Assembly: GCA_023459095.1 (NCBI GenBank)
Contig: JAEWVQ010000153.1
Location: 1-13,131 of the forward strand
Source of the DNA: Pseudomonadota bacterium
GTDB taxonomy: Bacteria; Pseudomonadota; Gammaproteobacteria; Burkholderiales; Rhodocyclaceae
Reading direction: 5' to 3'
DNA length: 13,131 nucleotides
The translations under genes were made by a program, and so were the position numbers. Below, in pieces: positions 5,140 through 11,841 of the stretch (its first letter is position 1; every line of letters begins with the position of its first letter). The notes beneath the pieces are model-generated. The model saw only the letters and a program-made list of their open reading frames with translations, had not been told where the DNA came from and searched no databases.

Positions 5140-7038
5140 ATGAGTGACTTTGCCGGTATGGAAGAGCTGCTGCAGGACTTCCTGATCGAAGCCGGAGACC
5201 TGCTGTCGGGCGTCGACAACAAGCTCGTCGATCTAGAGCGTTCTCCCGACGATCGCGGTCTGCTCAACGACATCTTCCGCGGGTTCCACACCATCAAGGG
5301 CGGGGCGGGCTTTCTCAACGCCTCCGAACTGGTGACGCTGTGCCACCTGACCGAGAACCTGTTCGACAAGCTGCGCAACGGCGAGCTGTCGGTGACCCAG
5401 GGATCGATGGACGTGATCCTCGGTGCCACCGCCGCGGTGCGCGACATGTTCGGCTATCTGGAGCAAGGCAGGCAGCCTTCAGCCGCCGATCCGGCGTTGA
5501 TCGCCCGGCTGAAGGCCGCGCTGGCCGGTGCGCCGGTGGCGGCACCGGCCGCCGCTCCCGCGGTGACGAAGCCGGCGGCGGTGCCCGCGGCCAAGGAGGG
5601 CGCGCGTGCGGCCCACGAACCCGACTGGAACCTGCTGTATTCCGCGGTGGCCGGCGTGCCCGCGGTGACCGCACCGGCTGCGCCGCCGGTCGCCGAACCG
5701 GTGGTGCTCGAGGCCGCGCCCGAGCAGGTGATCGCGGCGGCGATCGGGCGGCGCAGCACCGATCGTCCGGGCAGCTCGGCGCCGGTGGGGCGGCGTGAAG
5801 GCGAACGCCAGCGCGACAACTCGATCCGCGTCGATACCGCGCGTCTGGACCAGGTGCTGAACCTGTCGGGCGAGATCGGCCTCACCAAGAACCGGCTCAA
5901 CGCCCTGCGCAGCGACATCCTCTCCGGGCGCAACGACACCGAGACCCTGCATGCGCTCGACCTCGCGGTGAGCCAACTCGATCTGCTGGTGTCCGATCTG
6001 CAGAACGCGGTGATGAAGACGCGCATGCAGCCCATCGGCCGCCTGTTCCAGAAGTATCCGCGCATTGCCCGCGACCTCGCCCGCAACATGGGCAAGGATG
6101 TCGAACTGGTGCTCTCCGGCGAGGAAACCGAGATCGACAAGACGATGATCGAGGATCTGTCCGATCCCATCATCCACCTCATCCGCAACGCGGTGGACCA
6201 TGGCGTGGAGCCGGGTGACGAGCGCCGTGCCGCGGGCAAGCCGACGAAATCCATCGTCCGCCTCGAGGCGCGTCAGGAGGGCGACCACATCGTCATCCTG
6301 GTGGCCGACGACGGGCGCGGCATGAACGCCGAGAAACTGCGCGCGAAGGCGGTCGAGAAGGGCCTCATCACCGACGAGGAGGCCAATACCATGGACGAGC
6401 GCCAGAGCTACAACCTCATCTTCCTGCCCGGCTTCTCACTCGCGCAGCAGGTGTCGGACGTCTCCGGGCGCGGTGTCGGCATGGATGTGGTGCGCACCAA
6501 CATCCAGAAGCTCAACGGCTCGATCGACATCCGCTCGCAGCAGGGCAAGGGCACCACCTTCGTCATCAGTCTGCCGCTGACCCTGGCGATCCTGCCTGTG
6601 CTGCTGGTGCGGCTGGGCGAGCAGCCGTTCGCGGTGCCGCTGTCGATGGTGCGCGAGATCCTGCCGATCGACCCGGGCGAGGTGCAGGAGGTCGGCGGGC
6701 GGGCGACCATGGTGGTGCGCGGCGAGGTCCTGCCCATCCTGCCGCTCTCCGGCCTGCTCGGCTGGCCGCAGGAGGCGACCCCCGAATACGGCGTGCTGAT
6801 GCAGACCGCGGAGTTGTCGTTCATCCTCGCCATCGACAGCTTCGCCGGGCGCGAGGACGCAGTGATCAAGTCGCTCGACGATTTCCGGCCGAAGGGCGTG
6901 GCCGGCGTGACCACGCTGTCCAACGGCCAGATCGTGCTGATCCTCGACATGAAGGAAGTGCTCGGCGGGGCCGGCGAGCAGCGCGGCGTGCCGCGCTCGG
7001 TGCTGATCCGCGAGCCCGCGCAGGCCGCAATCGCCTGA
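5140..7038 (+). CDS. cheA: CheA, chemotaxis histidine kinase without a visible P2 domain
   Basis: Receptor-coupled kinase that phosphorylates itself and passes phosphate to CheY. The 632 residues read in order: an HPt (P1) domain at about 1-110 with phospho-acceptor His50 in FHTIKGGAGF; an Ala/Pro-rich linker at about 112-225 with no globular P2; the P3 dimerisation helices from about 226 (IRVDTARLDQVLNLSGEIG); a kinase ATP-binding P4 with N box LIRNAVDHG (Asn350), G1 ADDGRGM (389-395) and G2 GRGVGMDVV (443-451); and a CheW-like P5 at about 488-620. The linker contains the isolated motif EPDWNLLYSAVAG (160-172). GGAG at 5126-5129 lies ten bases before ATG 5140. It is the last gene of the operon, followed by a strong terminator. 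All kinase motifs are intact, so it should be active. It is shorter than E. coli CheA (654 aa), largely because of the linker. Confidence 0.95.
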   Translation: MSDFAGMEELLQDFLIEAGDLLSGVDNKLVDLERSPDDRGLLNDIFRGFHTIKGGAGFLNASELVTLCHLTENLFDKLRNGELSVTQGSMDVILGATAAVRDMFGYLEQGRQPSAADPALIARLKAALAGAPVAAPAAAPAVTKPAAVPAAKEGARAAHEPDWNLLYSAVAGVPAVTAPAAPPVAEPVVLEAAPEQVIAAAIGRRSTDRPGSSAPVGRREGERQRDNSIRVDTARLDQVLNLSGEIGLTKNRLNALRSDILSGRNDTETLHALDLAVSQLDLLVSDLQNAVMKTRMQPIGRLFQKYPRIARDLARNMGKDVELVLSGEETEIDKTMIEDLSDPIIHLIRNAVDHGVEPGDERRAAGKPTKSIVRLEARQEGDHIVILVADDGRGMNAEKLRAKAVEKGLITDEEANTMDERQSYNLIFLPGFSLAQQVSDVSGRGVGMDVVRTNIQKLNGSIDIRSQQGKGTTFVISLPLTLAILPVLLVRLGEQPFAVPLSMVREILPIDPGEVQEVGGRATMVVRGEVLPILPLSGLLGWPQEATPEYGVLMQTAELSFILAIDSFAGREDAVIKSLDDFRPKGVAGVTTLSNGQIVLILDMKEVLGGAGEQRGVPRSVLIREPAQAAIA

Positions 7039-7059
7039 TCCGGCGAGGCGTCGATGCGT

Positions 7060-7094
7060 ACGGGGGCGGCCGGTAACGGCCGCCCCCGTTTTCT
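7060..7094 (+). terminator. Rho-independent terminator after cheA
   Basis: A perfect 13-bp stem (ACGGGGGCGGCCG at 7060-7072 with its complement at 7077-7089), a GTAA loop and then TTTTCT. It starts 21 bases after the cheA stop and ends the chemotaxis operon. Confidence 0.92.
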
Positions 7095-7120
7095 ATCGCC
7101 AGCGCCCTCCAGTGGCCCGC

Positions 7121-7149
7121 TTGTAGCCCTGCCAGCCCTGACCTAGGAT
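7121..7149 (+). promoter_or_regulatory. Weak candidate sigma-70 promoter for the DUF3135 gene
   Basis: TTGTAG (7121-7126), 17 bases, TAGGAT (7144-7149). The -35 element matches 3 of 6 and the -10 element 4 of 6. The spacing is right, and the position just after the che terminator and before a gene is suitable, but the match is poor enough to be chance. Confidence 0.35.
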
Positions 7150-7193
7150 GAAATCCGGGGGCGCAGATCGGCTCCCTCCGGCGGGGAGGCGGT

Positions 7194-7505
7194 ATGGCTA
7201 GCTTCGATTTCGACTACTGGCGCGATCTCGCGCAGCGCGACCCGGCGGCATTCTTCAAGGCCCGCAGCGCAGTGCTCGAAGGCTTCATCGCCTCCCATCC
7301 GGCTCCGCAGGCACGGCGCCTGCGCGAGATGCAGCGCTTCATCGACTGCATCCGCGCGGCCTCCGGTTCGCCGATGCGCGCAGTCAATTGCATGGCGGTG
7401 ATGATGGAGGACCATCTGAGCCTCCTGCGCGAACGCGGTCGTGAACTCGACAGCGCCTCGGCCACCTTGCGCCGCGTCACCGCCCGCTTCGATCCGCTGG
7501 CCTAG
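7194..7505 (+). CDS. Small DUF3135-type protein of unknown function
   Basis: A 103-residue soluble protein with no signal peptide or membrane segment. The opening FDFDYWRDLAQRDPAAFFKARSAV, the later RRLREMQRFIDCI and the helical C-terminus resemble the DUF3135 family of short proteobacterial proteins as I remember it; I could not search. No function is known to me for that family. The pattern of Asp-Pro followed by Arg- and Leu-rich helices suggests a small helical bundle. Two cysteines (in FIDCI and NCMAV) show no obvious metal-site spacing. GGGGAGG at 7183-7189 lies 4 bases before ATG 7194, and its GGGAG can pair with CTCCC at 7172-7176 across a 7-nt loop, which would hide the site. The gene stands alone between the che terminator and a second hairpin, convergent with tal. 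Nothing ties it directly to chemotaxis. Confidence 0.75.
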   Translation: MASFDFDYWRDLAQRDPAAFFKARSAVLEGFIASHPAPQARRLREMQRFIDCIRAASGSPMRAVNCMAVMMEDHLSLLRERGRELDSASATLRRVTARFDPLA

Positions 7506-7532
7506 GCGGGGGCGCCGCTGATCTTTCCGCCC

Positions 7533-7560
7533 GGGCCGGCCACCTCGGGCCGGCCTTCTC
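7533..7560 (+). terminator. Likely terminator between the DUF3135 gene and tal
   Basis: GGCCGGCC at 7534-7541 and again at 7548-7555. Because the unit is its own reverse complement, the two form an 8-bp stem with a 6-nt loop, followed on the forward strand by TTCTC. The tail is short, so efficiency is uncertain. It overlaps the tal stop region at 7559; on the reverse strand no T run follows. Confidence 0.55.
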
Positions 7561-8635
7561 AGGCAGTGAGTTCGAGCAGTTGCGCGAAAGCCTGTTCGAA
7601 CTGGCGCAGACCTTCCTGCTGCAAGATTTCGCCGGCGCGCTCGAGATCGATGCCGAGCGCGGCAAGCGCGGCGTGTTGTGCCTGCGCGGCGGCGACATCG
7701 ACATCGAGGCTGCGCGCGATGCGGCCGTGGTCGCGCAAGGCGTCGAGGGTTGCGTCGGGCAGGGTGTTGACCGTTTCCGGGCCGATCAGCGGTTCGACGT
7801 AGAGCAGGTCGCTGTAGGCCGAATTCTTGGTGCCGGTGCTTGCCCACAACATGTACTGGGGGCGGGCGCCGGCGGCCTCGAGTGCGGCGAAGCCGGCGCC
7901 GTGGAAACGTTGCAGATAGCGTTGGTAGGCGAGCTTTGCGGTCGCCACCGCGGTCTTGCCGCGCAGCCCGAGCGCGTCGCCGCCGTGTTCGTCGAGCTGC
8001 TTGTCGATGAGCGTGTCGACGCGCGACAGGAACAGGCTCGCCACCGACATCACCGTCGCCGGATCGCCGCCGGCGGCGTGCAATTGCTCAAGGCCACGAA
8101 CGTAAGCGGCGGCAACCGCGTCGACGTGGGCGAGCGAGAACATCAGTGTGACATTGACGCTGACGCCGGCGCCGACCAGGCGCTCGATGGCGACGATGCC
8201 GGCGGCGGTGGCCGGGACCTTGATCAGCAGGTTGGGGCGCTCGACCGCGGCCTTCAGGCGCAGGCCGGCCGCCACCGTGGCCTCGGCGTCGTCGGCGAGC
8301 GCGGGCGACACCTCGAGGCTGACGTAGCCCGCGTTGCCGTCGCTGTCGCGATAGGTCGGCGCGAGCAGGTCGCAGGCGCGCTGCACGTCGGCGATCACCA
8401 GCCGCTCGTAGCGCGCCTCGGCGTCGAGCGGCTCGCGCTTCAGGGCGGCGAGCTCGTCCTCGTAATAGCGGCCGCCGGCGATCGCCTTGTGGAAGATCGC
8501 CGGGTTGGTGGTCACGCCGGCGATGCCGTCGTCGGCGATGAGGCGGGCGAGGTGGCCGTCGTTGAGCAGCGTGCGGGAGAGATTGTCGAGCCAGATCTGC
8601 TGGCCCTGCTGGCGGACTTGAAGCAGCGGATTCAT
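7559..8635 (-). CDS. tal: Transaldolase
   Basis: Cytosolic enzyme of the non-oxidative pentose phosphate pathway that moves a dihydroxyacetone unit from sedoheptulose-7-phosphate to glyceraldehyde-3-phosphate through a lysine Schiff base. The 358-residue product shows GIAGVTTNPAIF (37-48), GYVSLEVSP (103-111) and the Schiff-base segment LLIKVPATAAG with Lys139. Later come SVNVTLMFSLAHVDAVAAAY and the phosphate-region motif YMLWASTGTKNSAYSD. This pattern and length fit the longer transaldolase class typified by actinobacterial enzymes, as opposed to E. coli TalB (317 aa). The reverse-strand ATG at 8635 has only a weak ribosome binding site; no better in-frame start precedes the conserved N-terminus. 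It lies 42 bases after truC and is probably cotranscribed with it. Confidence 0.95.
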   Translation of the reverse strand: MNPLLQVRQQGQQIWLDNLSRTLLNDGHLARLIADDGIAGVTTNPAIFHKAIAGGRYYEDELAALKREPLDAEARYERLVIADVQRACDLLAPTYRDSDGNAGYVSLEVSPALADDAEATVAAGLRLKAAVERPNLLIKVPATAAGIVAIERLVGAGVSVNVTLMFSLAHVDAVAAAYVRGLEQLHAAGGDPATVMSVASLFLSRVDTLIDKQLDEHGGDALGLRGKTAVATAKLAYQRYLQRFHGAGFAALEAAGARPQYMLWASTGTKNSAYSDLLYVEPLIGPETVNTLPDATLDALRDHGRIARSLDVDVAAAQAQHAALAALGIDLERAGEILQQEGLRQFEQAFAQLLELTA

Positions 8636-8677
8636 GTGCGGTCGAAGCGGGGGTGGCGGTAGGGAGACCTCATTCTG

Positions 8678-9439
8678 CTATGAATCGACCGGCATCGAAA
8701 GCGCATCCAGCGCGGGCTGCCAGCCCAGCGCCGTGGCGACTTCCGCAAAATCGGTGGCGGGGGCGCAGTCGATGACGACGGGCTGGCCCGAATGCGGGTG
8801 GCGGAATGCCAGGCGGGTGCAGGCGAGGAGCAGCCGGGTGCTGCCGAACAGCACCTGGAACAGCCGGTTGTGGCGCCCCTTGCCAAAGGTCGCGTCACCG
8901 ATGATGGGATGCGCGATGTGCTTGAGGTGGCGCCGGATCTGGTGGCGGCGCCCGGTTTCGGGGGTGAGTTCGACGAGCGCGTAACGGCTGCTCGGATAGC
9001 GATCGACGCGATGCGGCAGTTCGGCGGTGGCGAGGCGGCGAAAGACAGTGAGCGCAGGTTGTGCGGGCTCGTCGGTGGCGGCAACGCGCTCGGTGGCGTC
9101 GCGCCGGCGGCTCAGCGCATGATCGATGACCCCGTGCTCGGCGGGATGGCCGCGGACGATGGCGAGGTAGCGCTTGTCGATGGCGCGGGTCTCGAACAGT
9201 GCGCCCAGGCTGGCTGCGGTGTCGCGGTCGAGGGCGAACAGCAGCACGCCGGAGGTGCCCTTGTCGAGGCGGTGAGCGGGATACACGTGCTGGCCGATCT
9301 GGTCGCGCAGCATCTGGACCGCGAAGCGCTCCTCGTGGGCGTCGAGCAGGCTGCGGTGCACCAGCAGCCCGGAGGGCTTGTGGATCGCGATCAGGCGGTC
9401 GTCGCGGTACAGAATGTCGAGCGGCGGGGAGGCGGACAT
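8678..9439 (-). CDS. truC: TruC, tRNA pseudouridine-65 synthase (RluA family)
   Basis: Converts uridine 65 in the T-stem region of certain tRNAs to pseudouridine. The 253-residue protein matches E. coli TruC by eye more closely than RluA, RluC or RluD. It opens with LDILYRDDRLIAIHKPSGLLVHRS, then has DQIGQHVYPAHRLDKGTSGVLL with catalytic Asp59 in HRLD. The segments RYPSSRYALVELTPETGRRHQIRRHL and AHPIIGDATFGKGRHN follow. There is no S4 domain at the N-terminus, as expected for TruC. The frame stays open upstream to 9907, across the sodB antisense strand, but homology begins at the ATG at 9439. No clear Shine-Dalgarno is visible. The sodB terminator ends only about 22 bases upstream, so the source of its transcript is unclear. 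Confidence 0.9.
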   Translation of the reverse strand: MSASPPLDILYRDDRLIAIHKPSGLLVHRSLLDAHEERFAVQMLRDQIGQHVYPAHRLDKGTSGVLLFALDRDTAASLGALFETRAIDKRYLAIVRGHPAEHGVIDHALSRRRDATERVAATDEPAQPALTVFRRLATAELPHRVDRYPSSRYALVELTPETGRRHQIRRHLKHIAHPIIGDATFGKGRHNRLFQVLFGSTRLLLACTRLAFRHPHSGQPVVIDCAPATDFAEVATALGWQPALDALSMPVDS

Positions 9440-9460
9440 GGCAGCGAGGGGCGCAGCGTG

Positions 9461-9498
9461 CGGAAAACGAAAACGACCGCGCGCGGCGGTCGTTTTCG
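9461..9498 (-). terminator. Rho-independent terminator of sodB
   Basis: A perfect 13-bp stem: CGAAAACGACCGC at 9468-9480 pairs with GCGGTCGTTTTCG at 9486-9498, with a 5-nt loop. On the reverse strand the stem is followed by TTTTCC, the expected tail, 40 bases after the sodB stop. Because the arms contain AAAA and TTTT, some activity in both directions is possible. Confidence 0.88.
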
Positions 9499-9537
9499 GG
9501 GCGCGGGCCGGTGACCCGCGCGTGGAGGGCGAGGCCC

Positions 9538-10122
9538 TTAGGCGAAGTTTTTCGCCGCGAAGTCCCAGTTGGCCAGCTTGTCGAGGAAGGTGGCGACGAA
9601 GTCCGGACGACGGTTGCGGTAGTCGATGTAGTAGGCGTGCTCCCACACGTCGATACAGAGCAGCGCGGTATCGCCGGTGGTCAGCGGGGTGCCGGCGGCG
9701 CCCATGTTGACGATGTCGACCGAGCCGTCGGCCTTCTTCACCAGCCAGGTCCAGCCGGAGCCGAAGTTGCCCACGGCGGACGCCTGGAAGGCCTTCTTGA
9801 AGTCGTCGAACGAGCCCCACTTGGCCTTGATCGCGTCGGCCAGCGCGCCGCTGGGCTCGCCGCCGCCGTTGGGCTTCATGCTGTTCCAGAAGAAGGTGTG
9901 GTTCCAAACCTGGGCGGAGTTGTTGTACACACCGCCGGCCGGGGCCTTCTTGATGATCGCTTCGAGTTCGAGGTTTTCGTACTCGGTGCCCTTGATCAGG
10001 TTGTTCAGGTTGGTCACATAGGCCTGATGGTGCTTGCCGTAGTGGAATTCCAGGGTCTCGGCGGAGATGTGCGGGGCGAGCGCGTCCTTGGCATAGGGCA
10101 GGGCGGGCAGGGTGTGTTCCAT
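9538..10122 (-). CDS. sodB: Iron superoxide dismutase
   Basis: Converts superoxide to oxygen and hydrogen peroxide in the cytoplasm. The 194-residue protein follows E. coli SodB along its whole length (LPALPYAKDALAPHISAET near the start). The metal ligands are His27 (HYGKHHQAYV), His75 (QVWNHTFFW), Asp158 and His162 (DVWEHAYYIDYRN). AQVWNHTFFW and the FGSGWTWLV context favour the iron type over the manganese type, though the two cannot be fully separated by motif alone. The reverse-strand ATG at 10122 has a good AGGAG six bases upstream (10129-10133). It has its own promoter and terminator and so appears to be a single-gene unit, although it lies just downstream of xseA. Confidence 0.96.
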   Translation of the reverse strand: MEHTLPALPYAKDALAPHISAETLEFHYGKHHQAYVTNLNNLIKGTEYENLELEAIIKKAPAGGVYNNSAQVWNHTFFWNSMKPNGGGEPSGALADAIKAKWGSFDDFKKAFQASAVGNFGSGWTWLVKKADGSVDIVNMGAAGTPLTTGDTALLCIDVWEHAYYIDYRNRRPDFVATFLDKLANWDFAAKNFA

Positions 10123-10161
10123 GTGATTCTCCTGTCTGGGTTCGGTGGGGAAAGTCCGACT

Positions 10162-10191
10162 ATTCTAGTCAGGATTGGCGACCGGCGACAA
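10162..10191 (-). promoter_or_regulatory. Sigma-70 type promoter of sodB
   Basis: Read on the reverse strand: TTGTCG (10191-10186), 18 bases, TAGAAT (10167-10162). The -35 element matches 4 of 6 and the -10 element 5 of 6. Transcription would start near 10155, giving a leader of about 33 bases with the AGGAG site. Confidence 0.65.
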
Positions 10192-10195
10192 TCCT
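10171..10195. promoter_or_regulatory. Dyad over the sodB -35 region, possible operator
   Basis: AGGATTG at 10171-10177 and its exact reverse complement CAATCCT at 10189-10195, separated by 11 bases. The repeat covers the spacer and the -35 element of the sodB promoter, where a repressor or activator could act. I do not recognise it as a Fur, FNR or OxyR site. Confidence 0.45.
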
Positions 10196-10268
10196 CGAAA
10201 CGTGCAATGTTAAGCGTTCCGTGCCAAATGCGGAATCGCGCGCAGCATGCTCGGTGGCCGCCGGAGTC

Positions 10269-11651
10269 CTAGTCGGTGGTGCCGGTGACACGAGTGTGGA
10301 GCGCGCCGTCGGCGAGCTGGACGCTGACTGCGTCGCCCGCGTGCACGCCGCCGACCGAGCGCAGCACCTTGCCGTCGGCAGCGCGCGCGATCGCGTAGCC
10401 GCGGGCGAGCACGGCCTGCGGCGCCAGATGCTGGAGGTGGGCGGCGAGGGCGTCCAGACGCTCGTGGCGGCGGCGCAGCAGTGCGCCCAAGCCGCGCGCG
10501 AGGCGTTCGGCGAGCGCGCTGCAGCGCTCGTGTTCGCGCGCCGGATGCGGGCGCAATGCGTGCAGGCGGACTGCGAGCTGGGCATGGCGGTAGCGGCTGC
10601 GTTCGAGCTGGCGGGCGAGCGCGGCGTCGAGGCGCGCGGCGAGTGCGGCGAGCTCGCGCTCGCCGCGCTGCAGGCGTTCGCGCGGATGCACCAGGCGCAG
10701 GGCGCAGCGATCCAGGCGCTGGGCGAGAGTCTCGAGTTGGCGGCGCATGACGCGTTCGAGTCGCGGCGCGAGCGTGTCGAGTTGCTGGTGGGCGGCGTGA
10801 TAACCGGCACTGGCGAACTCGGCGGCAGCGGTGGGGGTGGCAGCGCGCAGGTCGGCGGCGAAATCGGCGATGGTGAAGTCGGTCTCGTGGCCGACGCCGC
10901 TCACCACCGGCACCGGACAGGCGCGGATCGCGCGCGCCAGGGCTTCGTCGTTGAACGCCCACAGGTCTTCGATGCCGCCGCCGCCGCGCACCAGCAGGAC
11001 GAGGTCGATGGCGTCGGCGCGCGCGCGTGCGCCGACCTGCTGCAAGGCGTGCACGAGGCGCGGCGGCGCCTCGCTGCCTTGTACCGGCGCGGGGTAGAGC
11101 ACGACTGGCAGGTGCGGGGCGCGCCGCTTCAGGCTGGCGAGCACGTCGCGCAGCGCAGCCGCCGCCGGCGAGGTGACGATGCCGATGGCGCGCGGAAAGC
11201 GCGGCAGGGCGCGGCGCGTGGCGGGGTCGAAGAGGCCTTCGGCGGCAAGCTTGTCCTTGAGGCGGTTGAAGGCCTCGAACAGGTTGCCGACACCGGCTGG
11301 GCGCAGGGCCTCGACGTTGAGCTGATAATCGCCGCGCGCTTCATATAGCGTGACCAGCGCGCGGGCCTCGACGCGCATGCCGTTTTCCGGGCGGAAGGCG
11401 AGCAGTTGCGCGCGGTTGCGCCACATCGCGCAGCGCACCTGGGCCTGGTCGTCCTTGAGGGTGAAATAGAGGTGGCCGGAGGCGGCGCGGGTGAGGTTGG
11501 AGATTTCGCCGCCGACCCACAGCAGCGGGATCGAGCGTTCGAGGGTCTCGCGTGCCAGACGGTTCAGGGCGGCGACGCTAAGCACCTGAGCGGACAGGGT
11601 TCCGGCGGCCGAAGGCGATCGGGAGGAGGAAAAGAAGGCGTCGTCCTGCAT
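10269..11651 (-). CDS. xseA: Exodeoxyribonuclease VII large subunit
   Basis: Large subunit of exonuclease VII, which degrades single-stranded DNA from both ends together with several XseB subunits. The 460 residues match the usual length (E. coli 456). An N-terminal OB-fold spans about 22-115 (LWVGGEISNLTRAASGHLYFTL at 44-65). The catalytic domain carries FPRAIGIVTSPAAAALRDVL (152-171), VRGGGGIEDLWAFNDE (221-236) and SGVGHETDFTIADFAADLRAATPTAAAE (251-278). A long Arg/Leu/Ala-rich coiled-coil region and a small C-terminal domain (ARGYAIARAADGKVL) follow. The frame opens 22 codons earlier, but ATG 11651 gives the normal N-terminus. No ribosome binding site is seen, and a -10-like TACAAT ends six bases before the ATG, so it may be leaderless. 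The partner xseB is not in this window. Confidence 0.95.
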   Translation of the reverse strand: MQDDAFFSSSRSPSAAGTLSAQVLSVAALNRLARETLERSIPLLWVGGEISNLTRAASGHLYFTLKDDQAQVRCAMWRNRAQLLAFRPENGMRVEARALVTLYEARGDYQLNVEALRPAGVGNLFEAFNRLKDKLAAEGLFDPATRRALPRFPRAIGIVTSPAAAALRDVLASLKRRAPHLPVVLYPAPVQGSEAPPRLVHALQQVGARARADAIDLVLLVRGGGGIEDLWAFNDEALARAIRACPVPVVSGVGHETDFTIADFAADLRAATPTAAAEFASAGYHAAHQQLDTLAPRLERVMRRQLETLAQRLDRCALRLVHPRERLQRGERELAALAARLDAALARQLERSRYRHAQLAVRLHALRPHPAREHERCSALAERLARGLGALLRRRHERLDALAAHLQHLAPQAVLARGYAIARAADGKVLRSVGGVHAGDAVSVQLADGALHTRVTGTTD

Positions 11652-11657
11652 GGCGGG

Positions 11658-11693
11658 ATTGTAACGGAATCCACAGGCGGCGGCCGCTGTCAA
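11658..11693 (-). promoter_or_regulatory. Candidate leaderless promoter of xseA
   Basis: On the reverse strand TACAAT (11663-11658, 5 of 6 to TATAAT) ends six bases before the ATG at 11651, so transcription would begin at or next to the start codon. A perfect TTGACA lies at 11693-11688, but its spacing to TACAAT is 24 bases, well beyond the normal 16-18. The pair may therefore not work as one promoter. Confidence 0.45.
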
Positions 11694-11721
11694 GGCGAAT
11701 CCGACCGCCGCCCGCAAGTCC

Positions 11722-11750
11722 TTGATGTGTCAGGAGTTGGTTGGTATATA
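11722..11750 (+). promoter_or_regulatory. Possible forward promoter at the edge of the A+T island
   Basis: TTGATG (11722-11727), 17 bases, TATATA (11745-11750); each hexamer matches 4 of 6. Transcription would start near 11757, just before the 21-bp palindrome. No convincing coding region follows until exbB 275 bases away, so its target is unknown. Confidence 0.3.
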
Positions 11751-11765
11751 TTTGTTTTTAAAGGG

Positions 11766-11786
11766 AAAATTGTGTTGCACAATTTT
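11766..11786. promoter_or_regulatory. Perfect 9+3+9 palindrome in an A+T-rich island
   Basis: The arm AAAATTGTG at 11766-11774 is repeated exactly as its reverse complement at 11778-11786, around a TTG centre. It also contains TTGCA at 11775-11779, repeated at 11785-11789, one helical turn away. The surrounding 11736-11790 is about 70% A+T by hand count, against strongly GC-rich DNA on both sides. A dimeric regulator site is the simplest reading. As RNA it would form a weak hairpin without a T tract. Confidence 0.6.
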
Positions 11787-11841
11787 GCATCGGAGTAGCG
11801 GAAGGCTTGGTTCCAGTGGGCTTGGCGCGCATCCCGTCGAA

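Noticed and set aside
7580..8662. 360-codon forward open frame over tal
   Set aside because: It is antisense to transaldolase, whose catalytic motifs are intact; the forward protein is a Gly/Val/Arg-rich shadow with no motif.
8792..9514. Forward open frame over truC
   Set aside because: It is antisense to TruC with its catalytic HRLD motif; no independent coding evidence.
9440..9907. N-terminal extension of truC reaching into sodB
   Set aside because: The added residues are an out-of-frame reading of sodB and cross its terminator; TruC homology begins at the ATG at 9439.
10221..11348. 375-codon forward open frame over xseA
   Set aside because: It is antisense to xseA, which has every family motif; the forward translation is low-complexity Ala/Gly/Arg.
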